Source: a bacterium
Lineage (GTDB): Bacteria; SZUA-79; Acidulodesulfobacterales; Acidulodesulfobacteraceae
Direction: 5' to 3'
Assembly (NCBI GenBank): GCA_021812245.1
Contig: JAKAOK010000012.1
Span: 1 to 53,783, forward strand
DNA length: 53,783 nucleotides
The translations under genes were made by a program, and so were the position numbers. Shown here piece by piece: positions 26,266-33,268 of this stretch. Positions within the stretch are counted from its first letter, which is position 1. Each line of letters opens with the position of its first letter. The notes below the pieces were generated by a model that did not search any database, was not told the DNA's origin, and was given only the letters and a program-made list of their open reading frames with translations.

Positions 26266-27399
26266 CTAAATACTAACGTTTATATTTATATAATTATACA
26301 ACGTATCCCTTCTCGCCGGAATTTTGCCTGCTTGTTTTATTAAATTTATAATTTCGCCTTCTGATAGATATTCGCCGAAATTACCTCCGGCGCTCTTTGT
26401 AATATTCTCTTCCATTAAAGTTCCGCCGAAATCGTTAGCACCGCAATCCAGCGATTTAACAGCGGCATCCTTTCCTATTTTCGGCCAGCTTGCCTGAATA
26501 TTTTTAAAATTGTCTAAATATAATCTTAAAATTGCATAAAACTTAAGCACGGCTCCATTATCGTAAATTTTAGCCTGATTTACCTGTTTCCTTAGGGACG
26601 TTTTAGGCGAAATGAACGGCAAAGCGATAAATTCCGTAAATCCGCCGGTTTCATCCTGAATCTGCCTTAAAAGGCTTAAATGATACGCCAAATCCTCGTT
26701 TGATTCTATATGCCCGAAAAGAACCGTAGCCGACGTTTTAACTCCAAGCATATGAGCCGTTTTTATAATTTCGACCCAGACCGCCGTATTTATCTTTTCG
26801 GGGCAGATTTTTTTTCTCGTTTCTTCGGCTAAAATTTCCGCCGCCGTTCCGGGTATAGAATTCAGTCCGCAATCGACTAATTTTTCGATAACCCCGGCGT
26901 AAGACTTGCCGGTTGCTTCGGCAAGTTCATAAATTTCCTGCGGAGAAAATGCGTGAATATGTAGATACGGAAAATTATTTCTTACCGTTCTAAGGAGATT
27001 GAAATAATAATCCGGATTTGATTTCAATTCCGGGTTTATTCCGCCCGTAACGCATATTTCGTCGATTCCTATTTGTTTTTTGCCTTCCGAAATCTTTTCG
27101 AGTATTTTATCGTAATCCAGCAAAAAAGCATCTTTAGAATTTTTTGTCCTTTTATACCCGCAAAATCTGCAATTTAAAGCGCATATATTGGTAAAATTAA
27201 TATTTCTGTTTACGACATAGGAAACTTTGTCCGAGTTAATATGCCGATTAAGGGTATCCGCGGCCGAAGCTATTTCTTTAAAGGCTTCGCCGTCTTTTTC
27301 TTCGAGCAAAAAGAGCAGGCCGCTATCCTCAAGCCTTCCCCCTGATAAAACTTCTTGTAAAATATTATCTAATCCTGATTTATTCGATAAATGGAGCAT
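26266..27399 (-). CDS. CofH-like radical SAM protein in the thiamine operon
   Basis: 377-aa radical SAM enzyme with cluster motif CALNCRFC. Of the CofG/CofH/MqnC/MqnE/ThiH group its signature residues point to CofH: HIHAFSPQEI, SIPGTAAEIL (MqnC and MqnE have GGGAEI), TSATVLFGHIE, GGFTEFIALPF and GGTLMEENITKSAGG. CofH couples tyrosine to a ribityluracil for F420/FO and releases iminoacetate. Here the gene is the first in an operon with thiS and thiG under a TPP riboswitch, exactly where the tyrosine lyase ThiH would be expected. It could therefore act as the iminoacetate source for ThiG. No CofG domain or other F420 gene is in the window. Confidence 0.75.
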   Translation of the reverse strand: MLHLSNKSGLDNILQEVLSGGRLEDSGLLFLLEEKDGEAFKEIASAADTLNRHINSDKVSYVVNRNINFTNICALNCRFCGYKRTKNSKDAFLLDYDKILEKISEGKKQIGIDEICVTGGINPELKSNPDYYFNLLRTVRNNFPYLHIHAFSPQEIYELAEATGKSYAGVIEKLVDCGLNSIPGTAAEILAEETRKKICPEKINTAVWVEIIKTAHMLGVKTSATVLFGHIESNEDLAYHLSLLRQIQDETGGFTEFIALPFISPKTSLRKQVNQAKIYDNGAVLKFYAILRLYLDNFKNIQASWPKIGKDAAVKSLDCGANDFGGTLMEENITKSAGGNFGEYLSEGEIINLIKQAGKIPARRDTLYNYININVSI

Positions 27400-27440
27400 T
27401 CTATTTCATTGCCGTTTAAGTGAATTAGGTAAGCCTGCAT
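27369..27440 (-). CDS. Short upstream ORF resembling a ThiS N-terminus
   Basis: A 23-codon frame from ATG 27440 to TAG, with AAAGG just upstream. It reads MQAYLIHLNGNEIECSIYR near its start; the stretch I-x-LNGNE matches the ThiS start (MKIELNGNE). It overlaps the beginning of the CofH-like gene in another frame, between the riboswitch and that gene. It may be a remnant of a second thiS or a translated leader; expression is not shown. Confidence 0.3.
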   Translation of the reverse strand: MQAYLIHLNGNEIECSIYRINQD

Positions 27441-27493
27441 AAAGCCTTTGGGGAGGGAAGTGAGACTGCCGAAAAGAAATAATATGTAGATAA

Positions 27494-27590
27494 TCCTGCT
27501 TCCCTACGACGGCATTACCCGCATCAGGTTCAAAGGGTTGCGGGTCGTAACCGCCCCGCTCTCAGCCGTAGTTTTATACGGCACCCCACT
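27494..27590 (-). promoter_or_regulatory. TPP riboswitch (THI element)
   Basis: Minus strand carries the conserved aptamer pieces in order: GGGGTGCCG, GGCTGAGAGCGG, ACCCGCAACCCTTTGAACCTG, ATGCGGGTAATGCC and CGTAGGGAAGCAGG. It lies about 95 nt upstream of the CofH-like gene. The following CTTCCCTCCCC may be part of the expression platform. It should repress the cofH-like/thiS/thiG unit, and possibly rluB, when thiamine pyrophosphate is high. Confidence 0.95.
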
Positions 27591-27627
27591 TTTTAATTGT
27601 TTTATTTTGTATTTATTATACCACCTA

Positions 27628-28383
27628 TTATTTTATAATTCCAACTAAAAAATTTTTGCGTTTACTATTGTAAACCTTAACGCAGGAAACGCCCACCGTT
27701 AAAACATTATGTTTTGCGCTCAAAGGAACAAAACCGTATTCGAGGAAAACCGATTTCTTTATGTGTCCAAACGTTCCCGTCCTTTTATTGATAAACTTTT
27801 CTGCCGCCTTGGGCGGAATGCTTAGAAAGTTAAACTTTCCGGCATTTTTATAAACAATAGCTAAGCGGTGGAAAAAATAATAAATATTGCCGTTTTCGGG
27901 TTTTATAAAATCTATATTTCTATGAGTTTGCATTCCATCGCTTATCACTCTGTTTTTCGTATGATACAGCAGATAGAACCCCTGTTTCTTCATTACATAG
28001 TTGCCTAGAGACGCTTTTATATAGTTTTTAAAATATTTGACGGAAGTTACATAGCTTATAAGCCTGCTCAATCTTGCCTTGTCTTTAGAGTATAATTTAT
28101 TCCACAAAAAAATGTTATTCCTGTCATGCTTGTATTTTGCCGGATTGACGATTTTAATATACGTGATTACATCGTTTTTGCCGATAGCCTTACCTCTTGC
28201 TTTTAAGTAAAGTGCGTAAATTATCGAATTTGAAGCATATACTCCGTTACATGCGGTAGAGCCTTTCCCGTCTGCAAGCGATTTTTTAACCGATAACGGA
28301 TTAAGAAATATAAATGCCGTTAAAGTTAATAAAAAAACTTTTTTAAATATCGACCGGCTTTCGTTTCTTCTATCTGCCGCCAT
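27628..28383 (-). CDS. Exported protein of unknown function
   Basis: 251 aa from the start chosen here. The ATG at 28383 is preferred over 28407 because AGGAGGG lies 8 nt before it. A signal peptide follows (FKKVFLLTLTAFIFLNPLSV ... SLADG). The mature part is basic and tyrosine-rich (VITYIKIVNPAKYKHD, IYYFFHRLAIVYKNAGKFNFL, KFINKRTGTFGHIKKSVFLEYGFVPL). I do not recognise the family. Monocistronic, upstream of the riboswitch operon and downstream of the restriction-modification pair. Confidence 0.6.
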   Translation of the reverse strand: MAADRRNESRSIFKKVFLLTLTAFIFLNPLSVKKSLADGKGSTACNGVYASNSIIYALYLKARGKAIGKNDVITYIKIVNPAKYKHDRNNIFLWNKLYSKDKARLSRLISYVTSVKYFKNYIKASLGNYVMKKQGFYLLYHTKNRVISDGMQTHRNIDFIKPENGNIYYFFHRLAIVYKNAGKFNFLSIPPKAAEKFINKRTGTFGHIKKSVFLEYGFVPLSAKHNVLTVGVSCVKVYNSKRKNFLVGIIK

Positions 28384-28519
28384 TTTATACGCCCTCCTAC
28401 ACAGCATATGTTTAATTAATTTTACATTTTTAGTAAATTTACTTAATTTTAATAAACTTAGCCCTAATTTGTCAAATTAAATAAATTTTTAATAATATTT
28501 TAATAAATAAGCCTTTAAA

Positions 28520-29422
28520 TTATGGAGCAAATAATAAATTTTGTTTATTTAAAAGCTGTGAAATTCTTTTTTCCGCAAGGTTGATATATTCTTTGTTTAT
28601 ATCATAGCCCACATACTTTCTCCCAGACTTTAACGCCGCCAACGCCGCCGTTCCGCTTCCCATGAAAGGATCAAGAACAATATCGTCTTTAAAAGAATAC
28701 AATTGAATTAAACGAAAAGGCAGTTCCTCTGGAAACGGCGCCGGATGTCCGATTCTTCTTGCACTCTCGGCTTTCATTGTCCATATGGATTTTGTCCATT
28801 CCATAAATTGCTCTCTGGCAATTGTATTTTGCTTTCCTTTTCCTATTCTACTGTAATCCCCTTTTGAAAAAACCAAAATATATTCATGAATATCCCGAAG
28901 AATCGGATTTGCAGAGCTTAACCAACTACCCCAAGCAGTCGATGGACTTGCGCTCGCCGCCTTGTTCCAAATTATTTCTCCCCGCATATTAAAACCGATG
29001 TTAATCATCATAGTAGAAATATAATCTGAAAGCGGAATATAAGGTTTGCGCCCGAGGTTCGCAACATTAATACAGGCTCTGCCGCCGTTTACCAGAACCC
29101 TGTAAGTTTCTCTAAATGAATTCTCAAGTAATTGCAAATACTCTTCTAACGAAAGGTCGTTATCATATTCTTTTGAAACATTATAGGGAGGTGACGTTAT
29201 CATTAAATGAATAGAATTGTCCGGTAATTCTTTCATATTTTCGGCAGAACCGAGAATAAATTTATTAACTAATTCTTCCGGCATTTTCCTCTCTATTTTG
29301 TCTTCTATTTCTTTAAACTCGAGAGTTGAATATAATTTAGAATTGTAAAATCTAGAACTATCGTGATTAATTCTTCCGTTTGTGCCGAATGCGCTTGTTT
29401 CTGTTCCTTTTATTATTTTCAT
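28520..29422 (-). CDS. Type II DNA methyltransferase (N4-cytosine or N6-adenine, beta-type order)
   Basis: 300-aa SAM-dependent DNA methyltransferase. The catalytic motif IV TSPPYN (near residue 84) precedes the SAM-binding motif I DPFMGSGTAALAALKSG near the C-terminus, which is the permuted beta arrangement. TSPPY is common in N4-cytosine enzymes, but N6-adenine cannot be excluded. Its ATG shares a base with the TAA stop of the endonuclease gene (TAATG), so it protects against that enzyme. Recognition site unknown. Confidence 0.9.
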   Translation of the reverse strand: MKIIKGTETSAFGTNGRINHDSSRFYNSKLYSTLEFKEIEDKIERKMPEELVNKFILGSAENMKELPDNSIHLMITSPPYNVSKEYDNDLSLEEYLQLLENSFRETYRVLVNGGRACINVANLGRKPYIPLSDYISTMMINIGFNMRGEIIWNKAASASPSTAWGSWLSSANPILRDIHEYILVFSKGDYSRIGKGKQNTIAREQFMEWTKSIWTMKAESARRIGHPAPFPEELPFRLIQLYSFKDDIVLDPFMGSGTAALAALKSGRKYVGYDINKEYINLAEKRISQLLNKQNLLFAP

Positions 29423-30282
29423 TATAAATTCCGAATTAAATTTAAAAATTTTTCTGCCTTTGCAATATTTGTAGATTCTTTATTAGCCGTTGAAATTAAT
29501 TCTCCAAGATTTTGCTTGGAAACCATTGACGAGAAATAGTTCATATCGCTTTCGACAAGTTGTTTTGATAGCTCAAAAATAGTATCCAGCATTTCTATGG
29601 TTTGAAAACCCCTCTTTGGAGTTATTTTAACAAAATCTCCTTCTGCCGGCATAGGATTAAGCGACCAGAAACCCTGAATAACTCCTGAAGTTTTCAAAAA
29701 ATCTACTTTTTTAATATAACTTTCCGTAATCGGGCTATTACCTAAAATAACAATAGGAATATTGGCGGAAGCCTGCCCCGAAACCCTTATATTAATCGAT
29801 TTGCCAGTCGCTTTTAACATAGAATCCGACCTGAGCAAAGAAGGATTACCTTTATGTTGTTTATAATCTCCTATAAATTCTATTTTATCCGGCTTATGCA
29901 ATCTATAATTAGAGACTATGCTCATTTTAATTTCGAAAATTAATTTTACATTTTCGAATTGCTGAATATTATTATCCGTTGTGCAAAACGCAAGGTCTGC
30001 GCTTGATCGTGGCGTCAATCCTAGTTCCTCGCAAATAACTCCATTTACTGCAAATAGTCCTAATTTTTCGGCAACAGGCTCAAACAGAGTTTTACACCAT
30101 TTTTCTGTAAATTGTCCTATCAGCGAATTTCTGCTCTGCAAAGTCTGCCCCTCCGAGTAAGACCCGTTAGGAACATATGCATAATAGCCATCCTTAAGAT
30201 TATAAAAAAGTTGCTCGGGTGAAGCAAAATTTTTTAACCCCTCTTTGAAAAATTTAATTTCGACATCGTTATTCCAGAGCAT
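29422..30282 (-). CDS. Type II restriction endonuclease, PD-(D/E)XK-like
   Basis: 286-aa protein without named homologue in my recognition. A PD-(D/E)XK core is suggested by SSADLAF, followed 20 residues later by KLIFEIKMS, i.e. D ... ExK. It lies directly upstream of, and overlaps by one base, a DNA methyltransferase, the usual context of a type II endonuclease. Transcribed first; regulation may use the tandem repeat at 30306-30327. Confidence 0.75.
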   Translation of the reverse strand: MLWNNDVEIKFFKEGLKNFASPEQLFYNLKDGYYAYVPNGSYSEGQTLQSRNSLIGQFTEKWCKTLFEPVAEKLGLFAVNGVICEELGLTPRSSADLAFCTTDNNIQQFENVKLIFEIKMSIVSNYRLHKPDKIEFIGDYKQHKGNPSLLRSDSMLKATGKSINIRVSGQASANIPIVILGNSPITESYIKKVDFLKTSGVIQGFWSLNPMPAEGDFVKITPKRGFQTIEMLDTIFELSKQLVESDMNYFSSMVSKQNLGELISTANKESTNIAKAEKFLNLIRNL

Positions 30283-30305
30283 AAAGTTACCTATACCGTC
30301 AATTA

Positions 30306-30342
30306 TTTAATATCGATTTAATATCGATTTTACGATATTATA
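30306..30342 (-). promoter_or_regulatory. Candidate promoter with tandem operator for the restriction-modification operon
   Basis: TTTAATATCGA occurs twice head-to-tail without a gap (30306-30316 and 30317-30327) and a partial third copy follows. On the minus strand a TATAAT (30342-30337) sits directly upstream, so the repeats would lie at and just after the start site, a position suited to repression. No convincing -35 is seen. Confidence 0.4.
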
Positions 30343-30403
30343 ACATATTTATCGACAGATTTGTTTTGTCTTTTTATAATATTTCGTCCTTGCGTTATTG
30401 CGC

Positions 30404-30922
30404 CTATTTAAATAATTTCCTATAGTAATTATAATACTTATACACCCGCATAATATAAATTTCGGTCTGGCGGTAAGGCGGAATTATAAATTTCCGGCGG
30501 TTCTTTATATATACCGTCCTGACGGAATCGGGGCCTGCGTTATAGCATGCCAATGCCGGAACAGGTTCATAGCCGAAACGCTTAAGGCAGTAATGCAGAT
30601 ATTCGGCTCCGGCTATTATATTTGACGGCGGACTTTTGATATTCATATCAAGTTCCCTGCCGGTTTCCGGCATAACCTGCATAAGACCTACGGCGCCTTT
30701 GGAACTTAAAGCATATACGTTAAAACCGCTTTCCGCCTTCATGACCGCGACAAGAAAAGGAAGCGGCACGCCGTATTTTTTAGAGGCGTATATTGCGGTC
30801 TTGTTCAAATCGTTTTGACCGATACCCGCCGAAGCGGAAATCAGGGATAAGACAAGCAGAAAGAAGATTGCCGCCGTTACGATTTCCGGTAAGCCCGTTT
30901 TAAGATATTTAACTATTCTCAT
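30404..30922 (-). CDS. Lytic transglycosylase (VirB1-like) of the T4SS locus
   Basis: 172 aa. An N-terminal membrane/signal segment (about 13-33) leads to an SLT domain: catalytic Glu in [21 protein letters not shown], then MPETGREL and LACYNAGPDSV. It cleaves peptidoglycan glycan strands, making room for an envelope-spanning machine. Last gene of the T4SS run and 20 bp after the lipoprotein gene, hence a VirB1-like role. Confidence 0.85.
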   Translation of the reverse strand: MRIVKYLKTGLPEIVTAAIFFLLVLSLISASAGIGQNDLNKTAIYASKKYGVPLPFLVAVMKAESGFNVYALSSKGAVGLMQVMPETGRELDMNIKSPPSNIIAGAEYLHYCLKRFGYEPVPALACYNAGPDSVRTVYIKNRRKFIIPPYRQTEIYIMRVYKYYNYYRKLFK

Positions 30923-30941
30923 AATGTAAACAGTATATTTT

Positions 30942-31700
30942 TTATAGTTTTGCGAATAATTTTAAAAAATTAATGCCGCCGCCAAAACGGCTTTTACGCA
31001 ATGCCGAAATGCCGAACGCTAAGCCGGATATTCCGGCCTTATAAGGTTTGTTCCGCTTCTTTAAGAATATTATCTTTCCTTTTATTTCGCTTAATCCCTG
31101 CAGAGTAAAATAATTTTTACCCCCGGAGCCGGTTTCGATATTTGATTTAAAAGGAATGCCGATATATTTGTATTTACCGCCTACATCCGATTTTTCTAAA
31201 AGCGACGGTCTGTATTTCACAGGCGACGGATAAAGATTTGCAAGAGAAAACGATATGATTTCAAAAATTTTCTCAGATTTTACGCTTAATATTCTTAAAA
31301 TTATTTTTCCGTTTCTGCTTTTAGCGGTTTTATTTAATGCAATGCGAAAATTTTTAGCCGTACTATTAATAATATTCGATTCTCCTTTCATAAAAGAAGG
31401 GTCGATACAATAACCGCCGCCTCCGTTTTTTTTAACAGGCTTAGTCTTTCCGTTAGAAGTTATTACGGTTTTTATTTTTTCTTTTGAAACGCCCGTTAAT
31501 CTTAAAGAGGCGGTTAATACTTTATTTTCTAATTTTTTTCGATAGCCGGTACTGCCGCCGAAACCTTCATTGCCGTTATTGTCTTTTAAAGCGGAAACCG
31601 GCGCGCATCCCGTAAGGACGGATAAGGAAGATAAAATTAATATAAAACATAAATAATATATTATTAAGTTATTAAATTTATTATTATTTTTAATTTGCAT
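30942..31700 (-). CDS. Lipoprotein of the T4SS locus, unknown family
   Basis: 252 aa with a signal sequence and lipobox LTGC (Cys32). The rest is Lys/Gly-rich with predicted beta strands (KIILRILSVKSEKIFEIISF; YKYIGIPFKSNIETGSGG). Its place directly downstream of the VirB9-like gene suggests an outer-membrane-complex lipoprotein in the VirB7 position. VirB7 proteins are usually much smaller, so this is positional inference only. Confidence 0.6.
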   Translation of the reverse strand: MQIKNNNKFNNLIIYYLCFILILSSLSVLTGCAPVSALKDNNGNEGFGGSTGYRKKLENKVLTASLRLTGVSKEKIKTVITSNGKTKPVKKNGGGGYCIDPSFMKGESNIINSTAKNFRIALNKTAKSRNGKIILRILSVKSEKIFEIISFSLANLYPSPVKYRPSLLEKSDVGGKYKYIGIPFKSNIETGSGGKNYFTLQGLSEIKGKIIFLKKRNKPYKAGISGLAFGISALRKSRFGGGINFLKLFAKL

Positions 31701-31725
31701 TTTAATTTTAATTTAATTTCAAAGA

Positions 31726-32754
31726 TTAAGGCTGAATTCCGCCTATTCTTAGTTTAATCAACTTTTTTCGCGCAAGAATATGAAAAGATAATTTTAAACC
31801 GCCGGAATAACCTTGTCCTGACGCATATCCTGATTTTGGCGCCGACGAAACATATCCCCCCTGTTTTTTAAAAATTATTACGTTTTTTATTATTTTATAA
31901 GGCATATAGCGGACGTTATGCGGCGTCCGGTTTATTGCCGGTATTTCTTTTAATTTATCGGGGCTGTATCCGTTAAAAAAATTTCCGCCGTATTCTTTAT
32001 AAAGATAAACATTTCTTACAAAAAAACTCCTGCCGGAATTATTAGTAAGCTGATATTGCAGATAATATAAGTTTTTTATGCGGCTTATCGAAATTACGGC
32101 CAAGGTTATCCCGCCTTTAGTAATTGATGCGTTTATTTTTTTTCTGTTAATCAGAAGAATAAGGTCGATGACCTCTTTTTTTTCCTTCTTTAACGCTTGC
32201 GCTTTTTTATCGAGCAAAAGATTTTTTACCTCATATTTTCTTAACAAAACGGCGTTTAACCCGATTATTTTATTTTTTATATAATTCTTTACAAAAACGT
32301 CCTTCACGGTATTTGCGATGTCTAAATTATACGTAACGGTTTTTGGGTTTCTTATCCGCAAAAGCACGTTTATAAGTCCGTATTTAGTGTATATTTCAAG
32401 ATTGCTATCCACACTAGTATCGTATGTTATAGGTTTTATAAATATCTGCCTTCCGACTATCTGCTCCGAAAACGCTCCCGTATTTCCGAGCGCAACGTCT
32501 AAAGGTATGACCGGCAGAGTTATAACCGAAACATAGCCGGGAGCGGTATTGAGCTTATAAATTATGCCGGATTTTATCTTCAATTTATGCACCCACAGCC
32601 TCTTTTTAAGTACGTATTTTTTTAACGGCGAATAATTTATGCCGTAAGAGGATGATGCGGCAAAATTTATATAAAATATCATTATAAATGATAAAATATA
32701 ATAAATAAAATTACTTATATCATAATATTTAAACTTTAAATTTAATATTAACAC
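31726..32754 (-). CDS. VirB9/TrbG-like outer membrane complex protein
   Basis: 342 aa. Start is GTG with AAGGAGG at 9 nt. After an N-terminal hydrophobic export segment, residues about 60-130 read GYVSVITLPVIPLDVALGNT, then GRQIFIKPITYD and SNLEIYTKYGLINVLLRI, the pattern of the VirB9/TrbG N-terminal domain (target strand, KP turn, NL-V-T strand). A C-terminal beta region with YQLTNNSGRSFFVRNVYLYKEYG matches the outer-membrane-binding part. With VirB10 and a lipoprotein it would form the outer core. Confidence 0.7.
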   Translation of the reverse strand: MLILNLKFKYYDISNFIYYILSFIMIFYINFAASSSYGINYSPLKKYVLKKRLWVHKLKIKSGIIYKLNTAPGYVSVITLPVIPLDVALGNTGAFSEQIVGRQIFIKPITYDTSVDSNLEIYTKYGLINVLLRIRNPKTVTYNLDIANTVKDVFVKNYIKNKIIGLNAVLLRKYEVKNLLLDKKAQALKKEKKEVIDLILLINRKKINASITKGGITLAVISISRIKNLYYLQYQLTNNSGRSFFVRNVYLYKEYGGNFFNGYSPDKLKEIPAINRTPHNVRYMPYKIIKNVIIFKKQGGYVSSAPKSGYASGQGYSGGLKLSFHILARKKLIKLRIGGIQP

Positions 32755-32778
32755 TAAATAATACCTCCTTTTACGCTT

Positions 32779-33111
32779 TTATTTTCTACCGCCGTTATTA
32801 TTGTTATATTTTTCAAGTTTATTATACATTTTAAGTTTGGAGCCGCTAACCCTGATTTCAAAAATCCCGACGTATAAACCGTGGAGTCCCGCAAGAAATA
32901 AAAACAAATTGACCGCGTACAAAATTATAATTGCCGGATAAACTTTAAAAGAATACGATATAAAAATATAAAATGCATTTACGCAATATTTAAAATTTTG
33001 ATTCGTAAAATAAAAAAGAGCGAATAACCCGCCGAATACAAGAAAAGCTATTTCTAAAATATCGAGTTCGTAAGCCTGCCCCGTCCCGCTTCTTCCGTAA
33101 TTATTGTTCAT
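32779..33111 (-). CDS. Small membrane protein of the T4SS locus
   Basis: 110 aa with two hydrophobic segments (IAFLVFGGLFALFYF and YPAIIILYAVNLFLFLAGLH) and a basic, Asn-rich C-terminus. I cannot assign a family. GAGGA Shine-Dalgarno. Sits between VirD4 and the VirB9-like gene with an inverted-repeat element just upstream. Confidence 0.55.
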   Translation of the reverse strand: MNNNYGRSGTGQAYELDILEIAFLVFGGLFALFYFTNQNFKYCVNAFYIFISYSFKVYPAIIILYAVNLFLFLAGLHGLYVGIFEIRVSGSKLKMYNKLEKYNNNNGGRK

Positions 33112-33170
33112 CTTTTGAAGTCCTCTTTAATTTTTATAATAATTTATAATAATTTTTGCATATATACTTT

Positions 33171-33256
33171 CGGAATTATGCGCTTGGCAAAGCAATCTCG
33201 CTTTAAGAAAGAGAAAGGAATTAAAATTATATTGCTTTGCCAAGCGCATAATTCCG
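33171..33256. repeat. Inverted-repeat element, family B, minimal form (86 bp)
   Basis: 26-bp perfect terminal repeats starting CGGAATTATGCGCTTGGCAA at 33171 and the complement ending at 33256. The interior is about 34 bp and non-coding. It separates virD4 from the small membrane protein gene. Relatives at 36005 and 50096 have the same ends with CACTTGACA (or CACTTAACA) instead of CGCTTGGCA. Confidence 0.8.
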
Positions 33257-33268
33257 TTTTATTTTAGG

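Noticed and set aside
26266-27399. Calling the thiamine-operon radical SAM protein ThiH or MqnE
   Set aside because: The PGTAAEIL and GGTLMEENI signatures match CofH; MqnC/MqnE have GGGAEI, and ThiH differs in its conserved regions. The context alone would have suggested ThiH.
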